Assembly (NCBI GenBank): GCA_028713655.1
Contig: JAQTNW010000034.1
Location: 1-37,836, forward strand
Direction of reading: 5' to 3'
Source of the DNA: Candidatus Methylacidiphilales bacterium
Lineage (GTDB): Bacteria > Verrucomicrobiota > Verrucomicrobiia > Methylacidiphilales > JAAUTS01
DNA: 37,836 nt
Shown here: positions 8,481 to 15,294 of the stretch, piece by piece
Numbering within the stretch: the first letter of the stretch is position 1
How the letters are laid out: every line of letters starts with the position of its first letter
Program-made: the position numbers and the translations under genes
The notes under the pieces: generated by a model
Told to the model about the DNA's origin: nothing
Databases searched by the model: none
The model's input: the letters and a program-made list of their open reading frames with translations, nothing else

Positions 8481-8720
8481 GGAATGAACGGGAGGCCTAC
8501 CGCAACGCGGTAGCGTCGTTCAGCCCAGGGTTGGCGCGAGTCTGCGAGGGCCTGCCCTGGGTATTTATCAAAATGAGTTTCAACCCGCAACGCGGGTTGC
8601 GTCTGTTTTATCAAATCGCCGGAACCGCTTTCAGGGTTCGGGATGATTTTTGATTTTACCCAGGGTAGCTCGTTCTTCGCAACCCTGGGCTGAAAGACGG
8701 AACGCCGTTGGCGTTTTAAT
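8481..8720. repeat. Palindromic repeat cluster with two inverted arms
   Basis: The cluster contains three short hairpins with AAC (or complementary GTT) loops: CTACCGC-AAC-GCGGTAG (8497-8513), CAACCCGC-AAC-GCGGGTTG (8581-8599) and AACGCC-GTT-GGCGTT (8701-8715). It also has two longer stems bounded by CCCAGGG and CCCTGGG (8524-8561 and 8659-8689). The second long stem is an inverted copy of the first: both read TTCAGCCCAGGGTT on their own strand and end in CCCTGGGTA. The whole block therefore looks like a head-to-head pair of REP-like units. Short peptides of the QPWAERRNAVGV type that can be read from it are by-products of the repeat and not genes. Confidence 0.7.
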
Positions 8721-8726
8721 AAGACG

Positions 8727-9587
8727 TCATTTGGCGTCGAATGTACCCAGGTGTTTGAGAACATCCGAGCGGAAGGCGTCGATGTGTTTTGTGACGAAAT
8801 CGGCAACGGACAGCGAGGGCTCGGCGGTCAGAGGTGACAAATCCATGGCCCAGGTGAGGGCTTGCGCCTGATCAGGTAGGTGCGGCTCGGAAAAGGTGGC
8901 GTTGGCCATGCGGCGCCCGAGCGCAGCCTGTTCGTAACGTTTGCCGCCGACAATCTGGGATTGGAATACGCGGATGAGCTGGCGGGCGAGGATATCGTTC
9001 TGGTCGGCGCGCAACGCAATTTTGAATTTGTCAGGAAGCCAGTCGAGATTGCGCCAGACTTCGCAGCCCAGAACTTGTTTGGGCCGATGCTCCGGCTTAA
9101 GTGTTCGCAAGGCGTTGATGCTGCGGATGGCCAGGGCGACATGGGTGTCGTGCTTGTCGGCGGGGTTGTGAAGATAAACCACATCGGGCCTGCAGTGTTG
9201 TAGAATGGAAGCCAGATCGCCTGTCGCTTCGCTGAAAGCGGGATCTTTTACCTTTGTGCTGGGATACCCCAGTTGGATGAGCAGGCCGTATTGGCCGATC
9301 TCGGCGGCATGGCGCTGCTCGCTCTTTCTGGTCTCCCGCATTTCTTCGTTGCTGCAATTGGTGTAGGGGCCGCTGCGCGGGCTTCCGGCCCCGTCGGTGG
9401 CAATAATGGCCGTGAACCAGTTGTCAGGTTTTTCATGGCACTCGGCAATGCCGTGGAAGGCCATGATTTCGGCGTCGTCCTGATGCGCCGCGATGCACAG
9501 ATGGGTGGTCCGCTCCAATGCTTCTTCCAGCGGGCTTCCGTCCGGGACGTAGATGTCGGCCTTGGCTTGAAGGTTCATCGCGCTCAT
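8727..9587 (-). CDS. PIG-L/LmbE family deacetylase-like protein
   Basis: This 286-residue protein has the zinc-binding signature of the PIG-L/LmbE superfamily, which removes N-acetyl groups from sugar-linked substrates. The AHxDD(A)E motif is at residues 34-40 (AHQDDAE) and the second metal and catalytic block is at 140-149 (HNPADKHDTH). No signal peptide is seen, so it probably acts in the cytoplasm. The substrate cannot be told from the sequence; GlcNAc-type conjugates are typical. Its start codon overlaps the stop of the adenylate cyclase gene by ATGA, so the two are co-transcribed and translationally coupled. A second ATG at codon 4 is possible. The 3' end abuts the palindromic repeat cluster. 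Confidence 0.85.
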   Translation of the reverse strand: MSAMNLQAKADIYVPDGSPLEEALERTTHLCIAAHQDDAEIMAFHGIAECHEKPDNWFTAIIATDGAGSPRSGPYTNCSNEEMRETRKSEQRHAAEIGQYGLLIQLGYPSTKVKDPAFSEATGDLASILQHCRPDVVYLHNPADKHDTHVALAIRSINALRTLKPEHRPKQVLGCEVWRNLDWLPDKFKIALRADQNDILARQLIRVFQSQIVGGKRYEQAALGRRMANATFSEPHLPDQAQALTWAMDLSPLTAEPSLSVADFVTKHIDAFRSDVLKHLGTFDAK

Positions 9588-11689
9588 TTTGTTTCCATGA
9601 TGTAAACACCGTCCCAGTCCTTGCCGGGAGGATGCCGACTCAATTCATTACAGCGCCTGGCAAACAGGCGGGCGAGCGTATTTTCCGCATCCTGGGAAGA
9701 TGCGGACTCGAAAAGCTGCAGGGCTTCCTCGAATTTTCCGGTGCGGTAGGCGATCACGCCCTGTTCGTACTGTTCCAACGAGCTTTGTTGTTGAGAGGTG
9801 AGGGGTGTTTCGATCCGTCCGAGCACATAAAACGTGTCCACGGGTCTGGATCTGCCCATTGCGCGGATGAGATCGACGGTTTGGAGGTGGAACTTGTTCT
9901 TAACCAATGTAGCGACATTTTCTCCGAGGATCAGCGGGATTTTATACTGTTTGGTGACGCCTTCCAGGCGGGAGGCCAGGTTCACGGCGTCGCCGATCAC
10001 CGTGATGTCCTTGCGCCGGGGGGAGCCCATTTCTCCGGCGAGGACTTCGCCGTGGTTGATGCCGATGCCGATCTCCAAGGGAGGACGTCCTGTTTGGCTC
10101 CAGTGGTTATTTAAAGTTTTCAGGGAGTCCAGCATGTCGAGCGCGCAGGAAACGGCATGGGCGGCGTCCTGTTCCGGGCTCAGGCTCCGCACATTGCCCC
10201 AGACGGCCATGACGGCATCGCCGATGAATTTGTCGAGGGTGCCCTCGTAGCGAAAGACACATTCCACCATTTCGGTAAAATATTCGTTGAGCTGGGCGAC
10301 GAGGGCGTGGGAATCGTCGAATTCGCTCATGCGCGTGAAGCTGCGGATGTCGGAAAACAGCATGGTGCAGGGCTTGCGGATTCCGCCGAGGGACTCGGCG
10401 AAATCGCCGGAGCCGTCCAGGATTTCTCTTACAACATTGTGTGAGACATATTTTTCAAGGGCGCTGCGGGTTTTGGCTTTTTCCAGCAGGGTGCCCACAA
10501 ATTCATGCAGCAGGCAGAGCGTCCCGCCGGTGGTGAGTGAAAGCAAGGGGGCTACGACGGGCAACATGCAACTGAATTGGTTATAAATGATCTGGCAAAG
10601 GCCGATATAGGCGAGGGAAGAAAACAGCAACAAAAGGAAGCGGGTTACGGGATGTTGGAAATGGAGCAGAATGAGCCAGGCCAGCGCGCCGCCTGCGAGG
10701 ATCAGAAGTATATCCTGCCAGGGATCTGGTTCCCGGATAAATGCATCTGACAAGGCTGCACCGAGGGTATTCAAGTGCAATTGCGGACCGTACATGAGTC
10801 CTGGCATTGGTGTTGTTTTAAGGTCCTGTGACCAGTTGCCTGCGGGGCCGACCATGACAATCTTGTTCCTGAACAAACGCCCGTTTTCATAGTTGGCTGC
10901 CCAAAGTTTTGGAACAAAAATTTCATAGATAGGTCTGGGTAGATAGGCGTCGCCGCTGGAACCGGCAAACCGGAAACGGTGTTGCAGCGTATCGGAAGGA
11001 ATTTTGTCGCCCTTTCCGATTTTGGTTAGAGCTTGGGTAGCCAAAATGGGGAGCGGCTCATCGATGATATCCGTTGAGGCTTGAAACCGTGCGGAGCGGA
11101 TGACCCCATCGGGTTCGGGCCAGAAATTGGCCAGGCCGACATCGTGCATGGATCGGGATCTGGAACCCGCGATGCTCTCGGAGGGCCAGACCAGATTTTT
11201 TTTAATGGTTCCGGTTTCTTCAAGCTCGGAAATGTTGGCTGCCAGGACAGTTTTGCCGGGGTGCCGTTTGAGGGCCTGAGACAGATAATCGTCGCCGGTC
11301 CCCGGATCGTGAAAAAGCAGGTCCAAAATAATCACACGGGCGCCGGCATCGGAAAGCTGATCGATCAAGCGGCCCCACACCTCGCGGGACCAGGGCCACC
11401 GGGTTGTAATCAGTTGAAGGGAGGGTGAGGCTTTCATTTCCTCTTCGCTGAAATCCCCATCATAGTTGGTTTTGTCAATGCCCAGGAAGACCAGGTTTGG
11501 ATTTTCCGGTGCCATCGGTCCAATGCGGACCCGCTGGTCATAGGCGTAATATTCGAGTTGTATGAGCGGCAAAAATTTTAGAGGCAAGTTGTGGTCGATC
11601 AGCCACTCGCTGGAGACCCACAGGAGCGACCAGAAGACTGCGGAGCCCAGGCAGATTGCCGGCAGAACATATTGGGTGCGCAGCTTCAT
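9584..11689 (-). CDS. CHASE2-domain adenylate cyclase
   Basis: A membrane sensor cyclase of 701 residues if started at the ATG at 11689; an upstream TTG would add 13 residues. After an N-terminal membrane helix (about 8-28) comes an extracytoplasmic CHASE2 domain (about 45-320). Three closely spaced helices follow (about 325-345, 350-370, 377-400), then a short coiled linker and a class III cyclase domain (about 435-625). Metal-binding Asp447 (FSDIRSFT) and Asp491 (IGDAVMAVWG) are present, with purine-selecting Lys487 and Asp561 (KDITVIGD), and Asn570 and Arg574 (NLASR) for transition-state binding. The Lys/Asp pair points to ATP, hence cAMP. The tail (about 636-690) is TPR-like. It is coupled to the deacetylase downstream and divergent from the FecR gene, a frequent genomic partner of CHASE2 cyclases. 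Confidence 0.93.
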   Translation of the reverse strand: MKLRTQYVLPAICLGSAVFWSLLWVSSEWLIDHNLPLKFLPLIQLEYYAYDQRVRIGPMAPENPNLVFLGIDKTNYDGDFSEEEMKASPSLQLITTRWPWSREVWGRLIDQLSDAGARVIILDLLFHDPGTGDDYLSQALKRHPGKTVLAANISELEETGTIKKNLVWPSESIAGSRSRSMHDVGLANFWPEPDGVIRSARFQASTDIIDEPLPILATQALTKIGKGDKIPSDTLQHRFRFAGSSGDAYLPRPIYEIFVPKLWAANYENGRLFRNKIVMVGPAGNWSQDLKTTPMPGLMYGPQLHLNTLGAALSDAFIREPDPWQDILLILAGGALAWLILLHFQHPVTRFLLLLFSSLAYIGLCQIIYNQFSCMLPVVAPLLSLTTGGTLCLLHEFVGTLLEKAKTRSALEKYVSHNVVREILDGSGDFAESLGGIRKPCTMLFSDIRSFTRMSEFDDSHALVAQLNEYFTEMVECVFRYEGTLDKFIGDAVMAVWGNVRSLSPEQDAAHAVSCALDMLDSLKTLNNHWSQTGRPPLEIGIGINHGEVLAGEMGSPRRKDITVIGDAVNLASRLEGVTKQYKIPLILGENVATLVKNKFHLQTVDLIRAMGRSRPVDTFYVLGRIETPLTSQQQSSLEQYEQGVIAYRTGKFEEALQLFESASSQDAENTLARLFARRCNELSRHPPGKDWDGVYIMETK

Positions 11690-11698
11690 GAGGCCGGA

Positions 11699-11728
11699 AT
11701 CGTAGCGGAAAGAAGCGGCTGGAGACAA
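11699..11728 (-). promoter_or_regulatory. Promoter candidate for the adenylate cyclase gene
   Basis: On the minus strand TTGTCT (11723-11728) and TACGAT (11699-11704) are separated by 18 bp. The -10 box ends only nine bases before the ATG at 11689, so transcription would begin at or next to the start codon. No Shine-Dalgarno sequence precedes the start, consistent with a leaderless message. The box matches are moderate. Confidence 0.35.
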
Positions 11729-12032
11729 GATTTAGCGGAATTTACCGGAGACGCAGGAAAAATTTTAACGCAACTCCGACATCCGTCGCGAGCGGGAGCC
11801 GCAATGCGCCTGCGGCGCACGCGAAGGCGCAAGAACATATTTTTTAACACGAAGGAACGAAGGCTAAAACCTTAATTCATTCCCCGCCAATCCTGTTTTC
11901 CTTGGCGTTCGTGGCGTGCTTTGCGCGAAACATTGTTTCGCATTCATTTTTTGTGCTCTTTTGCGGGCAAACCTCTGCATTTTCTCTGCCTCTGCGGTCA
12001 ATTTCCCTTGGGAAAATACTTCCGGGTTGTCA
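11729..12032. other. Divergent intergenic region with repeat fragments
   Basis: This is the space between the divergent cyclase and FecR genes. It contains a copy of the short dispersed repeat ACTCCGACATCCGTCGCG (11773-11790) and a perfect hairpin GCGAAAC-ATT-GTTTCGC (11925-11941) followed by a T-rich run. It also holds decayed 'CACGAAGG', 'TTCGTGGCG' and 'CTCTGCCTCTGCGG' fragments of the kind seen in other gaps of this window. I see no gene. Confidence 0.5.
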
Positions 12033-12061
12033 TTGACTCGGTAAATAATTTTACCTAATAA
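12033..12061 (+). promoter_or_regulatory. Promoter of the FecR gene with an inverted repeat in its spacer
   Basis: TTGACT (12033-12038), a 17-bp spacer and TAATAA (12056-12061) lie 22 bp before the FecR start. The spacer holds the inverted repeat GGTAAA-TAAT-TTTACC (12040-12055), which occupies it almost exactly, as expected for a repressor operator or an activator site that twists the promoter. A GGGG stretch nine bases before the ATG is a likely ribosome-binding site. Confidence 0.55.
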
Positions 12062-12083
12062 TCTGTATTAACTTGGGGCTATA

Positions 12084-13886
12084 ATGGGTTTCTTTCTATT
12101 TAGAAGGCAGGGGCAGACCGGTCTGGTTTCCGGTTTTTTCATGCTTTTATGCTTCACTTCCGCGCTTGCCGCGGAAGGCATACCGCTTAATCGCGCCACT
12201 TTTACCGATGTGGTGAATGATGTGGCGGTTTTGAAGGCCTCCAGCAATGCCCGGATCCCGGTCAAAAAGGATGACCAGGTGTCGGCGCCCGACCTCGTAC
12301 GCACCGGTGATAAATCGCGCGCGGAGCTGAAGGCGCCTGACAATACGCTTACGCGCATTGGCGCCAATACGGTTCTTTCCTTCAAGCAGGATGGCCGCGG
12401 GATCAACCTGGAACAGGGCAGTGTCTTGTTTCATTCCCCCACGGGCAAGGGCGGCGGCACGATCCAGACCGCGGCGGTGACGGCGGCCGTGACGGGCACG
12501 ACCATTATTGTGGTATGCACGAAAAACGGCGGATTCAAGCTCCTGGTTTTGGAGGGCAAGGGGAAGGCGACCTCAGGAGGTCATTCCGTGACGGTTGGGG
12601 CTGGCCAGTTGGTTTTTGTCCTGCCGGGAGCAAAGGGGTTTTCACCCGTATTCAATTACCAACTGATGAACCAAACGCAAAAGTCCGGGCTGGTACACGG
12701 ATTCAACGGCAAGCTGGCCTCGCAGGATAAAATTGACCATGCCATTGACCAGCAGAACGACCAAATCCTCAACGGGAAAATGGTCGTTACCGATTTGCTG
12801 GTGTCGGATGGGGATGCAAGCAACAGTGGCGTGCCGGTTGTGTCGCAGACCACTTTGGAAAACCAGATCGGCGATTCGGCATTTCTTGCGGCGCTGTTTG
12901 CGGCTTTCAGCAAGGATATCATGGTGTCCTCCAGCACGCCTTTCCCCCAGGACCAGATTTTCGGGATCAAATTTTTTGCCGGGGCCGAGGTATTTTTAGG
13001 TGTCCATGACTCAGGCGGTGGGAATGACAATGATCCCAGCAACCTAGCTCTTGTCGGCCGTAACATTACAGTGCAATCCCCGCTGAATCTGTCCCCGTAT
13101 GCTGGAGTGGCGAATTTTGTTATCGCATCCAATGGAACGCTGATCCTTCCGGTGTCTCTCTCGATTATTCCGGGACCGAATAATCTAACATTCTTTGGCA
13201 AGACGGCCGTGAACGGTGGCTCGATGAACTATCCTGGTGGCATTGATCTGGAGGGCGGCCAGGTCAACATGCCGTCAGGATCCACACTTCAAGGCAATTC
13301 GCCAAATGGGAACCACGGCGTGGGAATTCGCTCCTACAGCGACCTGAATTTGAACAATGTGAATCTGATCAATTCGAACCCAACCGGTTTTGTCGAAGCC
13401 GAAACCGAAGGGAACCTGACAATGAACGGAGGTTCCATGGTTGGGGCCACCTCGAGCATGAGCGGAGGAATTCAAGCGCGCTCAGGACTGGATATGAACA
13501 TTGTCGGCACCACGTTTTCCTCCAATTACACGGAATTTGATTCCGGTGGAAGCGCAACCCTGAGCAGTCCGACTTTTACGGGGCCTACGGGTTACACCAC
13601 GCAATTTTACGCTGGTGGATCCCTGACCGTGACCAGCCCGAACTTTTCGGGGAGTGCGGGTTATATCCGCATGGACGCCACGAAAATCATCCTCAACAAC
13701 GTAAATTTTCCGACCAGTGCGAACGTGGATCTTTTTACACAGACTGGCAATTGGAGTACGATCAGTGCGGTGCCGGGCGGAGTTTATTTAAACAATTGCA
13801 CGTATGGCACTCTCATCACCGGCAGTGGAACCGCAGGGGTGGTGGCCACAGCGGGTGGCAATCAGCTTCAAAGCTTGCATCACTAG
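12084..13886 (+). CDS. Secreted FecR-domain protein with beta-helix-like C-terminus
   Basis: A 600-residue exported protein. The signal peptide covers about residues 1-30 (hydrophobic core GFFMLLCFTSALAA). A FecR domain spans roughly 40-185, with the core strand pattern VTAAVTGTTIIVV and LLVLEGKGKA at 132-162. After a helical linker (190-270), residues about 330-600 are rich in Asn, Gly, Ser and Thr with short repeats such as LNLNNVNLINSNP and GSATLSSPTFTGP, suggesting a right-handed beta-helix or passenger-like fold. In verrucomicrobia and other groups such FecR proteins are stand-alone periplasmic or surface proteins and not anti-sigma factors, and no sigma factor gene is nearby. The gene starts 13 bp before the outer-membrane barrel gene ends the operon, and it is divergent from a CHASE2 cyclase. 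Role unknown. Confidence 0.85.
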   Translation: MGFFLFRRQGQTGLVSGFFMLLCFTSALAAEGIPLNRATFTDVVNDVAVLKASSNARIPVKKDDQVSAPDLVRTGDKSRAELKAPDNTLTRIGANTVLSFKQDGRGINLEQGSVLFHSPTGKGGGTIQTAAVTAAVTGTTIIVVCTKNGGFKLLVLEGKGKATSGGHSVTVGAGQLVFVLPGAKGFSPVFNYQLMNQTQKSGLVHGFNGKLASQDKIDHAIDQQNDQILNGKMVVTDLLVSDGDASNSGVPVVSQTTLENQIGDSAFLAALFAAFSKDIMVSSSTPFPQDQIFGIKFFAGAEVFLGVHDSGGGNDNDPSNLALVGRNITVQSPLNLSPYAGVANFVIASNGTLILPVSLSIIPGPNNLTFFGKTAVNGGSMNYPGGIDLEGGQVNMPSGSTLQGNSPNGNHGVGIRSYSDLNLNNVNLINSNPTGFVEAETEGNLTMNGGSMVGATSSMSGGIQARSGLDMNIVGTTFSSNYTEFDSGGSATLSSPTFTGPTGYTTQFYAGGSLTVTSPNFSGSAGYIRMDATKIILNNVNFPTSANVDLFTQTGNWSTISAVPGGVYLNNCTYGTLITGSGTAGVVATAGGNQLQSLHH

Positions 13887-13899
13887 AAAAACCAAGGGC

Positions 13900-14958
13900 A
13901 TGAAACATTCTTTTTTGGGATTGGTTTTCTTCTGTGCAGCGGCAGGCCTGCTCCAGGCGCAGAACCAGTCTGCCATTCAGCAGTATCAAAACACCCAACA
14001 GCAGCAGGAGCAGTTTAACAAAATCGACGCCACGCAGAAGGGCGAAAAGGATAAGGAAGCCGCCCCCGAGTTGTATCCCGGCGAAAACAAGGATGTGGGC
14101 CCGCAACTGCTGGTTCGGGCCGTGCCCCGGCGCCAATGGATTGAGGCCACGGCGGATTCCCAGTATTACTACACCTCCAACGTGTTTTTGGCCAAAGAGA
14201 CTGCGCCGGGTTCCCGTAGTGACACCGGCGTGATGGTCAGTACGGCCCAGGTGGCGCTTGCGCCCGATCCCTTTGATCTCTGGGGCGGGAAGGTTTCACC
14301 GCGGATCGGCTTCCGTTACCAATGGTATAACTACGGAATGGACAGGAACGACAACCAGGATTTGCCCAACGGATTGAATTCCCTGGATTTTGACGCCCAG
14401 ACCGCTTTTGCCGACGTGCGCTACCAGTTTTTGAAGGATTGGATTTTCACCATGGGCGCTGATTTTACGCGTCTGGTCAGCCATGAACCGCCCTTGAAGG
14501 ATTACCATGAGTTCTACAAGGAAGCGGTGCCGCATTTCGGATTGGAACGTTTGTTTACGGTGAGCGACAACTCGGCGGTGTCGCTGGCTTATACCAATTA
14601 CATTCATATCACCGATTCCACCCCCGCCGCTCCCTCCTCCTACAGCAACAACCGGATGGAGAATGCCGTCACCCTGTCCTACACGCAGCAGGTGATTGAA
14701 CACTTGATTCTCCAGCCTTATTTCCGTTTTCAATACGATAATTATATCAGCAGCAGCGGCCCCGGCAGCAATGGTTCCCGCATGGATCTGGGTTATAGCA
14801 CGGGATTGACTGCGGCCTATTATTTCAACAACTGGGCCTCCATTCGCAGCTTTTTCACATACGACACCCGCGCCACCCATGGGCTTACCAACAGCTCGAT
14901 CTACGACTATGAGGTCTATAACGGCGGCGTCGGAGCTGATATGACGTTCCGATTCTAA
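13900..14958 (+). CDS. Outer-membrane beta-barrel protein
   Basis: A 352-residue protein starting at the ATG 13 bp after the FecR gene. Residues 1-20 form a signal peptide (LGLVFFCAAAGLLQA). A Gln- and charge-rich, probably flexible stretch follows (about 21-75), and then a barrel region of alternating amphipathic strands with many aromatic residues (for example RIGFRYQWYNYGMD, SVSLAYTNYIHI type strands, LQPYFRFQYDNY). The last residues MTFRF end in the C-terminal Phe recognised by the BAM machinery. The length suggests about 12-14 strands. Its neighbour is the FecR protein, with which it probably forms one transcription unit and perhaps one envelope assembly. The substrate or function cannot be read from the sequence. 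Confidence 0.82.
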   Translation: MKHSFLGLVFFCAAAGLLQAQNQSAIQQYQNTQQQQEQFNKIDATQKGEKDKEAAPELYPGENKDVGPQLLVRAVPRRQWIEATADSQYYYTSNVFLAKETAPGSRSDTGVMVSTAQVALAPDPFDLWGGKVSPRIGFRYQWYNYGMDRNDNQDLPNGLNSLDFDAQTAFADVRYQFLKDWIFTMGADFTRLVSHEPPLKDYHEFYKEAVPHFGLERLFTVSDNSAVSLAYTNYIHITDSTPAAPSSYSNNRMENAVTLSYTQQVIEHLILQPYFRFQYDNYISSSGPGSNGSRMDLGYSTGLTAAYYFNNWASIRSFFTYDTRATHGLTNSSIYDYEVYNGGVGADMTFRF

Positions 14959-15294
14959 AAGGTAAGATTGTAGGAAGTAAGAGGTAAGAAGTCGGGGGAA
15001 AATGGGATCTGCAGGCATTTGCGCTATCTGCGGTTCAATTCAAGTTCTAAGCGTTTTTTGCACAGTTTGTGTTTTCACGCTTGCGATTTATATCGCGAGT
15101 TCGCGGCAAAAATCCGTGTTTATCCGTGTCCATCCGTGGTTCAAATGTTTTGGTTTTAAGAGTTGGAGTTAGAGTGTGAGTTCGAGTTTCGTACTTAAAC
15201 CTTCGTGCCTTCGTGTGAGATACTCCGTTTTCTCATCGCCGCGAAATGTGTTTTCAGTGTTGTGCCCTGACACGCGCTGTTCTAGCTTTTCGTG
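14959..15294. repeat. Repeat-filled gap upstream of recN
   Basis: No gene is seen in these 336 bp. The gap holds a 47-bp block at 15100-15146 containing ATCCGTGTTTATCCGTGTCC that recurs with one mismatch at 19969-20015. It also holds a 33-bp block at 15150-15182 (TTGGTTTTAAGAGTT start) that recurs inverted at 17046-17078, and a CCTTCGTGCCTTCGTGTGAG fragment at 15200-15219. The first 40 bases are purine-rich. Confidence 0.75.

Noticed and set aside
8497-8715. Possible CRISPR array because of repeated palindromes
   Set aside because: Hairpin spacings and sequences are irregular, there are no equal repeats with unique spacers, and there are no cas genes.
12084-13886. FecR gene as part of a sigma/anti-sigma iron-uptake system
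   Set aside because: No ECF sigma factor or TonB-dependent receptor is nearby. The protein has a cleavable signal peptide and a beta-rich C-terminus unlike anti-sigma FecR.
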